Shown here in pieces: positions 1 through 5,083 of a stretch of 5,323 nt of DNA. The notes under the pieces are model-generated. The model was not told the origin of the DNA and searched no databases. It saw nothing but the letters and a program-made list of their open reading frames with translations. Numbering within the stretch: position 1 is the first letter of the stretch; each line of letters opens with the position of its first letter. The stretch covers positions 1 to 5,323 of the forward strand of contig JAKSPA010000138.1 in NCBI GenBank assembly GCA_024405235.1. The letters are read 5' to 3'. The DNA comes from Lentisphaeria bacterium (GTDB lineage Bacteria > Verrucomicrobiota > Lentisphaeria > Oligosphaerales > Oligosphaeraceae). Both the position numbers and the translations under genes were made by a program.

Positions 1-61
1 ATTCTCAATTAATGATGAATTTTAAATTGAGAAATACGAATTGAGAATTGAGAATGAATTA

Positions 62-79
62 ATTCTGCATTCTGCATTC
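62..79. repeat. ATTCTGC heptamer tandem repeat
   Basis: Two full copies of ATTCTGC followed by ATTC. The same word recurs once at 249-255 and in part at 207-214, on the other side of the hairpin core. Confidence 0.85.
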
Positions 80-90
80 ATTGAGAATTG

Positions 91-117
91 CCTTTAACTC
101 GCCTTGCTTCCGCAAGG
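91..117. repeat. 27-bp direct repeat, copy 1, with hairpin
   Basis: Matches 175-201 at 26 of 27 positions; bases 94-117 are identical to 178-201. It contains an inverted repeat, CCTTGC at 102-107 and GCAAGG at 112-117, separated by TTCC. Read on the minus strand, which is the topA transcript sense, the loop is GGAA, a GNRA-type tetraloop closed by C-G. There is no U-tract after it on that strand, so it is not a classical intrinsic terminator. Confidence 0.9.
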
Positions 118-142
118 ATCTGAATGGTATGTGGGGGAGTCT

Positions 143-171
143 CCGTAGGCCTCGCTTCGCTCGACCTACGG
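143..171. repeat. Central hairpin of the repeat core
   Basis: CCGTAGG at 143-149 is the exact reverse complement of CCTACGG at 165-171, giving a 7-bp stem with a 15-base loop. On the minus strand the loop contains GCGAAGC, a sequence known to form an unusually stable DNA mini-hairpin. It lies between the two direct-repeat hairpins, making a three-hairpin cluster. It could be a REP-like element, a 3' mRNA stabiliser or a termination-related structure; the sequence does not decide between these. Confidence 0.75.
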
Positions 172-174
172 TTA

Positions 175-201
175 CCCTTAACTCGCCTTGCTTCCGCAAG
201 G
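175..201. repeat. 27-bp direct repeat, copy 2, with hairpin
   Basis: Second copy of the 91-117 repeat, offset by 84 bp. Its hairpin is one pair longer: GCCTTGC at 185-191 pairs with GCAAGGC at 196-202 around the loop TTCC. On the plus strand it is followed by TCTTTCT, a weak pyrimidine run, so a weak rightward terminator for a gene left of the window is conceivable. In the topA direction no U-tract follows. Confidence 0.9.
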
Positions 202-215
202 CTCTTTCTGCATTA

Positions 216-243
216 ATTGAGAATTGAGAATTGAGAATTGAGA
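216..243. repeat. ATTGAGA heptamer array (4 copies)
   Basis: Four exact contiguous copies of ATTGAGA, followed by a degenerate ATTGAAT and then ATTCTGC. Confidence 0.95.
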
Positions 244-266
244 ATTGAATTCTGCATTCTTAATTA

Positions 267-301
267 ATTGAGAATTGAGAATTGAGAATTGAGAATTGAG
301 A
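267..301. repeat. ATTGAGA heptamer array (5 copies) abutting the topA stop
   Basis: Five exact contiguous copies of ATTGAGA end at 301. The next bases, ATTA (302-305), begin a sixth unit and at the same time supply the topA TAA stop on the minus strand. The array therefore starts within the stop codon of the gene. Confidence 0.95.
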
Positions 302-302
302 A

Positions 303-3122
303 TTAGCCTCGTTTGGTGAACTTGCATTTGGGGTATCCGGAGCAGCCCAAGAAGGTTCGGCCTCTAAAGGCGATTCGTTTGAGGGGCTTGCCGCAGAGCG
401 GGCAGAGTTCGTCGACGAGCACAGGAGCGGCGGGAGCGGCAGCGGGCGTAGCAGCCGTCTCTGCGGTGGGCAAGCCATCCAATGCGCCTTCAGGCAACTG
501 AGCGGAATATCTCGCGAGAGTCTTGACGAGCGCGTCGGTCTGGCGTTCAGAGAGCGCTCCGCGATTTTCGAACTGCTCGACAAGAGACATGGCGAACTTC
601 TTGTCGTCGAATACGCGGCGTCCGCGCATTGTAGGCGGATTCCACGTAGTAATCTGTTTGACGAGCGCGAGCAGCTTTTCGCAGAGTGCCGCATTTTCGG
701 GAGCCTTGGCGGCTTCTGCGGTGTTTGCGCCATTCTCGGAGGCAGTTGCGGCGGCAGTGCCAGACGCATCCGCTGCGGCGTCGTTCAGATTCCAGCCGAG
801 CTTAGCGGCGATTTCGGAGAGGCCTGGCAGTTTGCGGACATATTTCATCGCAAGTTTCTTGAGAGCATCGCGTTGCGGCACAGAGAGCGCTTTGCTTGTG
901 CTGGCCTGTCGTGCCAGCGAGCGGAAGAATTTCGCATCGTCGAAGACTCGTTTGCCGCGTGTGACAGGCGCCTCGAAATCGAGTTTCTTCATTGCGGCGA
1001 GAAGCTCTTGGATTTCGGGTTCGATGGCAGTCTGTTCAGGCGCATTCGGACGGCGCTCTGCAGCGGCGGCATTTGCGGAAATCTGTGTCTGGAGCTGTGC
1101 AGAGAGCCCGAGCGCATTGGCCTTGGCGACCAAAGCGGGGCAGCGGTCCGCATAGCGTGCGACCATGCTCATGAATGCGGCGGCCTGTCGTTCGTTCGGC
1201 GCCTCGCCGCTTTCAGCAAAGCGCTTTCGGAGGCTCGCGACGAAAGTGGCGTCGTTGTAAACGCGTCGTGCGCCTGCGACTGGCGGATCGAACTTGAAAT
1301 CGTCATCGAAGCATTCGAGCATGCCTTTCATCGCATCGGCCGTCAGCGACGCTGGAGTCGGGCGTGCGCCGCCTGCGGCGAGCCACTCCTGGAATTTGCC
1401 GTAGAATTCGTGCAGCATTGTTACCCAGTTGATCTTGCCCTCTTCGATGTCATCCAGTTCGCCTTCCATCTTCGCCGTGAAGCCGACGTCGAAGAGCGCA
1501 GGGAACTGTGCCACGAGAAAATCGTTGACCTTGAAGCCTAGTTCCGTCGGGCGAAGAGAGTTCTTCTCCTTGTCAACGTATTTTCTGTCGAGAATCGTCT
1601 TGACGATGGAGGCGAAAGTCGAAGGGCGTCCGACGCCATTTGCTTCGAGGGCCTTGACGAGCGCCGCTTCGGAGTAGCGGTTCGGCGGTTGCGTGAAGCA
1701 CTGCTCCACCTTGAAATCCTGCAGATCGCAGAGGACGCCCTGCGTCAGATCTGGCAGCGAGCCAGTCAGATTGTCCATTTCGTCCTCCTGGCCAAGATCT
1801 TTCATGCTGTATACGACGAGATAGCCAGGGAAGGTCGTTTCGCGGGCGGCGGCGCGGAATGTGCAAACGACGCCGGATGCTCCGCCGAACGGCAGCGTTT
1901 CGAGCGCGCCGCCGTTGGACTGGATCTCGATGGCGTGGTCGATTTGTTTCGCGGAAGCCATCTGGCTGGCGACGAATCGCGTCCAGATGAGCCGATAGAG
2001 CTTCAACTGCTGCGGCGTCAGATATGCAGCGATGGAATCAGGCGTGCGGGCGACGTTGGTCGGGCGGATGGCCTCGTGCGCCTCCTGCGCGCTCTTGCTT
2101 GAGCGGTAGTGGTTCGGCGTTGCGGGGACGTAATCGCTGCCGTAGGCCTCTTTGATGTATGCAAGCGCGGCGTCCTGCGCCTCTTTCGCGACGTTGACGG
2201 AGTCGGTACGCATGTATGTGATGAGACCGGAGGTCGTGCCGCCGAGATCGATGCCTTCGTAGAGCTGCTGCGCGATGGACATCGTCTGCGACGTGCCGAA
2301 GCGCAGCGCGCTGCCTGCGGCCTGCTGCATGGTGCTTGTGGTGAAAGGCGGCGCGGGATGCTGCACGCGCGGCGTGCTTGTGATCGCGCTGACCGTGTGC
2401 ACGCCGCCGTCGGATTTGAGCGCGTCTTCGAGCGCCTTGGCGGTAGCGCCGTCGGCCACATTGGCCTTCTTGCCGTTCAGGCGGTTCAGGCGTGTCTTGA
2501 GATGCGTCTTCGGTGACGATTTCGGAGAGAATACGGCATCGAGATTCCAGTATTCCACTGGCTTGAAGGCGTCGATTTCACGCTCGCGGTCCACGATGAG
2601 ACGAAGCGCCACGGACTGCACGCGCCCTGCGCTGGTGTCCTTCTCGACGCTGCGCCAGAGGAGCGGGCTGACCTGATAGCCGACAAGGCGGTCGAGGGCG
2701 CGGCGCGCCTGCTGTGCATCGACAAGCGGCAGTTCGACGGTGCCTGGATGCGCAAAGGCATTCATGATCGCGCTGCGTGTGATTTCGTGGTAGGCGATGC
2801 GATGGAACGGCGCCTTTGTGGAGCCTTTGAGGAGATTGTGGAGATGCCATGCAATCGCTTCGCCCTCGCGATCAGGGTCGGTTGCCAGATAGATGGTGTC
2901 GGCGTTCTTCGCGGCGTCCTTCAGCGACTTCATGACCTTCCTGCCGTTGGCTGTGAGGACGTATTCCGGCTTGAAATCGTTGCTCAAATCAACGCCAAGC
3001 TCGCGCTGCGGCAAATCGCTCACGTGCCCCATGGACGCAAGAACCGTCGTACCGCTTCCGAGCAGCTTGCCGATTGTCCTCGCCTTCGCGGGGGACTCAA
3101 CTATCATCAGTGTCTTTGACAT
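303..3122 (-). CDS. topA: DNA topoisomerase I (type IA) with triplicated C-terminal module
   Basis: Relaxes negatively supercoiled DNA by cutting one strand through a 5'-phosphotyrosine link; acts on the nucleoid. The 939-residue protein begins with a TOPRIM domain (MIVESPAKA near residue 6; E9; TDPDREGE at 81-88 with D82, D84, E86). It then shows VDAQQARRALDRLVGYQ at 134-150, GRVQSVALRL at 167-175, the active site ITYMRTDS at 301-308 with catalytic Y303, AHEAIRPT at 348-355, and SEAALVKALE...GVGRPST at 484-501. The core ends near residue 585. Three copies of a module centred on PPxxxGxRVFDDxKFxxSL follow, joined by Ala-rich linkers, then one zinc ribbon (C907, C910, C927, C933). E. coli TopA has several zinc ribbons instead, so this C-terminus is unusual. 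The start is supported by AGGAG 8 bases upstream. It follows dprA on the same strand after 162 bp. Family assignment is certain; the role of the repeated module is unknown. Confidence 0.98.
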   Translation of the reverse strand: MSKTLMIVESPAKARTIGKLLGSGTTVLASMGHVSDLPQRELGVDLSNDFKPEYVLTANGRKVMKSLKDAAKNADTIYLATDPDREGEAIAWHLHNLLKGSTKAPFHRIAYHEITRSAIMNAFAHPGTVELPLVDAQQARRALDRLVGYQVSPLLWRSVEKDTSAGRVQSVALRLIVDREREIDAFKPVEYWNLDAVFSPKSSPKTHLKTRLNRLNGKKANVADGATAKALEDALKSDGGVHTVSAITSTPRVQHPAPPFTTSTMQQAAGSALRFGTSQTMSIAQQLYEGIDLGGTTSGLITYMRTDSVNVAKEAQDAALAYIKEAYGSDYVPATPNHYRSSKSAQEAHEAIRPTNVARTPDSIAAYLTPQQLKLYRLIWTRFVASQMASAKQIDHAIEIQSNGGALETLPFGGASGVVCTFRAAARETTFPGYLVVYSMKDLGQEDEMDNLTGSLPDLTQGVLCDLQDFKVEQCFTQPPNRYSEAALVKALEANGVGRPSTFASIVKTILDRKYVDKEKNSLRPTELGFKVNDFLVAQFPALFDVGFTAKMEGELDDIEEGKINWVTMLHEFYGKFQEWLAAGGARPTPASLTADAMKGMLECFDDDFKFDPPVAGARRVYNDATFVASLRKRFAESGEAPNERQAAAFMSMVARYADRCPALVAKANALGLSAQLQTQISANAAAAERRPNAPEQTAIEPEIQELLAAMKKLDFEAPVTRGKRVFDDAKFFRSLARQASTSKALSVPQRDALKKLAMKYVRKLPGLSEIAAKLGWNLNDAAADASGTAAATASENGANTAEAAKAPENAALCEKLLALVKQITTWNPPTMRGRRVFDDKKFAMSLVEQFENRGALSERQTDALVKTLARYSAQLPEGALDGLPTAETAATPAAAPAAPVLVDELCPLCGKPLKRIAFRGRTFLGCSGYPKCKFTKRG
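324..404 (-). other. Single C4 zinc ribbon of TopA
   Basis: TopA residues 907-933 have the pattern CxxC-x16-C-x5-C, with CPLCGKPL at the start and GCSGYPKCKF at the end. This matches the topoisomerase C-terminal zinc-ribbon family, which binds single-stranded DNA. Only one copy is present, at the extreme C-terminus. Confidence 0.9.
471..683 (-). other. TopA C-terminal module, copy 3
   Basis: TopA residues 814-884. Landmarks are WNPPTMRGRRVFDDKKFAMS, then LSERQTDALVK and RYSAQLP. It aligns by eye with the modules at residues 601-677 and 704-777. An Ala/Pro-rich linker (about 886-900) separates it from the zinc ribbon. Confidence 0.85.
792..1013 (-). other. TopA C-terminal module, copy 2
   Basis: TopA residues 704-777. 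Landmarks are FEAPVTRGKRVFDDAKFFRS, then LSVPQRDALKK and KYVRKLPGL. The shared order is a charged helix, a PP/APV turn, G-R-V-F/Y-D/N-D, an SL helix, an S/N-x-x-Q helix and a K/RY...P end. An Ala-rich linker (about 780-812) follows. Confidence 0.85.
1092..1322 (-). other. TopA C-terminal module, copy 1
   Basis: TopA residues 601-677. Landmarks are FDPPVAGARRVYNDATFVAS, then NERQAAAFM and RYADRCPAL. It is the most divergent of the three copies (VYND in place of VFDD) and lies directly after the catalytic core. Confidence 0.85.
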
Positions 3123-3130
3123 TATCGCAT

Positions 3131-3135
3131 CTCCT
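3131..3135 (-). promoter_or_regulatory. Ribosome binding site of topA
   Basis: The minus strand reads AGGAG, then 8 bases, then the ATG whose complement is 3120-3122. This is a strong Shine-Dalgarno match at good spacing and fixes the topA start. Confidence 0.9.
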
Positions 3136-3141
3136 AAAATT

Positions 3142-3164
3142 CGGTAATTTGTTTAAATATACCG
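3142..3164 (-). promoter_or_regulatory. Inverted repeat and possible -10 box in the topA leader
   Basis: CGGTA at 3142-3146 pairs with TACCG at 3160-3164, and ATTT (3147-3150) with AAAT (3155-3158), leaving one bulged A and a 4-base loop. The minus strand also reads TATATT (complement of 3156-3161), a possible -10 box about 34 bases before the start codon, but no good -35 box is visible. It could be an operator, a leader hairpin or an AT-rich promoter. Confidence 0.35.
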
Positions 3165-3175
3165 CGATTTTTGTG

Positions 3176-3231
3176 TTTTGGGGGATAGGGGAGCTTTTGA
3201 GGGATGGGGGGCTTTTTGGGGGAGGGGGAGC
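3176..3231. repeat. G-rich 19-bp tandem repeat (3 copies), G-quadruplex candidate
   Basis: Three contiguous degenerate units lie at 3176-3194 (TTTTGGGGGATAGGGGAGC), 3195-3212 and 3213-3231. G runs of three or more fall at 3180-3184, 3188-3191, 3201-3203, 3206-3211, 3218-3222, 3224-3228 and 3233-3235. Bases 3201-3228 meet the classical quadruplex pattern with loops of 2, 6 and 1 bases. The G-rich strand is the template strand for topA transcription; the transcript itself would be C-rich here. Confidence 0.85.
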
Positions 3232-3250
3232 TGGGTTTTCTAGAAATTAT

Positions 3251-3286
3251 GGTCCCTTTGGTCTCTTTGGTCTCTTTGGTCCCTTC
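3251..3286. repeat. 9-bp tandem repeat GGTCYCTTT (4 copies) across the dprA stop
   Basis: Units are GGTCCCTTT (3251-3259), GGTCTCTTT (3260-3268), GGTCTCTTT (3269-3277) and GGTCCCTTC (3278-3286). More degenerate 9-mers (AGTCCTTCT, TTGCCTTCA) continue into the last codons of dprA, so the Lys-rich protein end may derive from the repeat. The dprA TGA stop is the complement of 3285-3287. Confidence 0.9.
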
Positions 3287-4442
3287 AGTCCTTCTTTGCC
3301 TTCACTCGCCTATCAGGGACTCTGCACACCAGTTTGCCTGGCAGCTGTCTGATCACCTGCTGGATTTCCATAGTCAGCAGAGCTCCAAGCACCGATGACG
3401 CTGGCACATCCAGTTCGTCGACCAGCGCGTCGATTTCGCGGTCGCCGTCGCCGATTGCGCACCAGAGACGGTATTCCAGCGGATTGAGTTGGATTTCAGC
3501 AATCTGCGCGAGAGCGTCCTGCTGCGCCTGTTCGCGTCGTATGGCGGTATCGCTGAGGCCAGGCAGTATGGAAAATTCATCGCGAATATCGTCATAGGAC
3601 TCAACGAGCCGTGCGCCGTCCTTCAAGAGTGCATTGCAGCCACGCGCATAAAGCGAGTCGATGCGTCCAGGCACGGCGAATACCGTCCGCCCCTGGTCGA
3701 TTGCCTGCGCCGCGGTGATCAGGCTCCCAGACTGCAGGCCCGCCTCGACGACCAGCGTGCCCCTTGAGAGTCCCGAGATGATTCGGTTTCGCATGGGAAA
3801 ATTATGACGTTCGGGGCGTGTTCCGAGCGAGAATTCGCTGATGACAGCGCCGCCGTTTTCTGCGATTCGCCGTGCGAGTCCGAGATTTTCCTGCGGATAG
3901 AGGTGTTCAAGACCGCTGCCGAGCACGGCGATTGTGCAGCCGCCGACATCCAGCGCGGCCGTATGCGCGATGGTGTCGATGCCACGCGCGAGTCCGGAGA
4001 CGATTGTCCATCCGGCGCGTGCGGCGTCGGAGGCGAGCAGACGCGTGGAGGCGACGCCGTACTGCGTGACTGTGCGGCTGCCGACGACCGCGAGAGCATT
4101 TCCGCTCTTCTGGAGCGCCATGAGATCGCCGCGCAGATACAGGCAGATGGGCGGATCGTGTATTTCACGGAGCTGCGACGGATACGAGACGTCCTCGCAT
4201 GTGACGATAGATACGCCCGCTCTCTGGCAGCGGCGTTCTTCGTTGAGCAAATCACAGTGCTTCTCCCAATCGTGAAGGACATTGGCGCCCGCCGCCCCCA
4301 GACGCGGCACGCGCATCAGCGATTCGACGGACGCGCCGAGGGCGTCCTGCGGATTTGAAAAACACTGCAGCAGCAGACGAACGCGGCCTGGTCCTATTTC
4401 AGGCAGCAGATTCAATGCAATGAAAGCTTCGCGACGAGTCAT
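3285..4442 (-). CDS. dprA: DNA-processing protein DprA (Smf)
   Basis: DprA binds single-stranded DNA entering the cytoplasm during transformation and loads RecA onto it; many non-competent bacteria also keep the gene. Numbered from the chosen ATG, the 385-residue protein has a helix-hairpin-helix-like N-terminus (LPEIGPGRVRLLL, 13-25) and a Rossmann-like core. The core shows AVVGSR at 118-123, SGLARGID at 149-156, AVLGSGLEHLYP at 172-183, RHNFPMRNRIISGLS at 212-226, VVEAGLQSGSLITAA at 231-245, VFAVPG at 254-259 and GCNALLKDGA at 268-277. A C-terminal winged-helix-like part (about 321-371) follows, then a basic tail. The frame stays open to an ATG at 4577, which would add 45 residues not expected in the family. 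I prefer 4442 because it places the family N-terminus at residue 1, though only a weak GGA precedes it. topA lies downstream on the same strand. Confidence 0.95.
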   Translation of the reverse strand: MTRREAFIALNLLPEIGPGRVRLLLQCFSNPQDALGASVESLMRVPRLGAAGANVLHDWEKHCDLLNEERRCQRAGVSIVTCEDVSYPSQLREIHDPPICLYLRGDLMALQKSGNALAVVGSRTVTQYGVASTRLLASDAARAGWTIVSGLARGIDTIAHTAALDVGGCTIAVLGSGLEHLYPQENLGLARRIAENGGAVISEFSLGTRPERHNFPMRNRIISGLSRGTLVVEAGLQSGSLITAAQAIDQGRTVFAVPGRIDSLYARGCNALLKDGARLVESYDDIRDEFSILPGLSDTAIRREQAQQDALAQIAEIQLNPLEYRLWCAIGDGDREIDALVDELDVPASSVLGALLTMEIQQVIRQLPGKLVCRVPDRRVKAKKD

Positions 4443-4551
4443 GGTGATTCCAATAAAAAAAGCCACGCGGGCCATCACTCCCATCCGGCCCACTTCCACA
4501 AAATACCCCTTCCCCTGCGCTACGCCACCGAAAGTGCAAAAAGTCATCAAG

Positions 4552-4570
4552 ATCATCATGACGTGATGAT
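4552..4570. promoter_or_regulatory. 7-bp palindrome in the divergent control region
   Basis: ATCATCA (4552-4558) and TGATGAT (4564-4570) are exact inverted repeats around TGACG. The site lies between divergent dprA and the plus-strand frame, 19 bp left of the candidate plus promoter. It could be a regulator operator; no known consensus was recognised. Confidence 0.35.
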
Positions 4571-4588
4571 TTTCCAAACGCTCTTTTT

Positions 4589-4616
4589 TTCGATAAGCAC
4601 CTCTTTACGTTATATA
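4589..4616 (+). promoter_or_regulatory. Candidate promoter for the plus-strand frame
   Basis: TTCGAT (4589-4594) and TATATA (4611-4616) are separated by 16 bp and lie about 50 bp before the ATG at 4667. The -35 match is poor. TATATA is its own reverse complement, so it could equally serve leftward transcription towards dprA. Confidence 0.35.
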
Positions 4617-4666
4617 GTACGCATAGCAGACAACACTACGAACATACATTTCCGCAGCATACCACC

Positions 4667-5083
4667 ATGTACAAGACAGACGCCGCCATTTTCGAAAACA
4701 ATATCCGCACAGGAATCCTGCTCATCGTGACCGCCGCTCTGGTTCTGGCCGCCTCGAGCGTGCTTGGATACCAGTTGAACAATATTCCGCTGGGCATCGG
4801 CATCGGCGTTGTCGCGTGCATCATCGTGATTCCAGTGCAGATGATGCTCACGAAGGCCGCGATTCTGCAGATCACGCGTGGCCGTCCTGCCAATCCAGCC
4901 AATCCACGTGAACGCATTCTGCTGGATCGGATCGCCACGCTGTCGAAAAATGCCTCGCTGTCCAAGACGCCGCCGCTCTACATCACCGAAGCGAAAGCCC
5001 CCAACGCCTTCGCCAGCGGCCTTGGCGAATCATCCGCATTCGTCTGCCTGACGCAGGGACTCATGGATACGACCGACCGTGAC
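4667..5083 (+). other. htpX: HtpX-like segment, lacking the HEXXH zinc site
   Basis: Codons 1-139. The order of two N-terminal membrane helices, the ARPA-like GRPANP stretch, the APNAFASG motif and the TxGLMDTTDRD strand is that of HtpX-type M48 peptidases. The segment stops immediately before the position of the catalytic HEXXH helix, so this part alone could not be an active protease. Confidence 0.85.

Larger units (their letters stand above)
1..302. repeat. Compound intergenic repeat region (7-bp arrays around a hairpin core)
   Basis: This stretch contains no convincing gene. It is built from two 7-bp words, ATTGAGA and ATTCTGC, in short tandem runs separated by AT-rich filler such as TAATTAATT. 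The runs flank a GC-richer core at about 91-203. ATTCTCAATT at 1-10 is the reverse complement of AATTGAGAAT at 46-55, so the word occurs in both orientations. The array runs up to and into the TAA stop codon of topA (complement of 303-305). The region lies downstream of topA and would form the start of its 3' untranslated transcript. Simple-repeat content of this kind is a typical assembly break point, which may explain why the window starts here. Confidence 0.85.

Noticed and set aside
1..302. CRISPR array suggested by regular short repeats
   Set aside because: The repeat words are 7 bp and contiguous, and the 27-bp direct repeat occurs only twice with no further regular spacers or cas genes.
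523..1155. Long plus-strand open frames opposite topA, for example 210 codons at 523-1155 and 222 codons at 873-1541
   Set aside because: They lie antisense to the clearly conserved topA frame, resemble no known protein and have the composition expected of opposite-strand shadows in GC-rich coding DNA.
600..1330. SWIB domain at the TopA C-terminus, as in chlamydiae
   Set aside because: The three modules share a VFDD/SL/RQ pattern that I could not match to the SWIB pattern.
3804..4358. Plus-strand open frame of 184 codons opposite dprA
   Set aside because: Antisense shadow of dprA; no motif and no convincing ribosome binding site.
4454..4491. Hairpin GGGCC/GGCCC (4469-4473 and 4487-4491) followed on the minus strand by a T7 run, resembling an attenuator before dprA
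   Set aside because: The stem is only 5 bp with a 13-base loop, and 7 bases separate it from the T-run, so it does not fit an intrinsic terminator well.
4443..4577. 45-residue N-terminal extension of dprA from an ATG at 4577
   Set aside because: DprA proteins normally begin about a dozen residues before the LPxIGPGR motif, which fits the ATG at 4442. The extension has no family resemblance and crosses the probable leader region, including the 4552-4570 palindrome.
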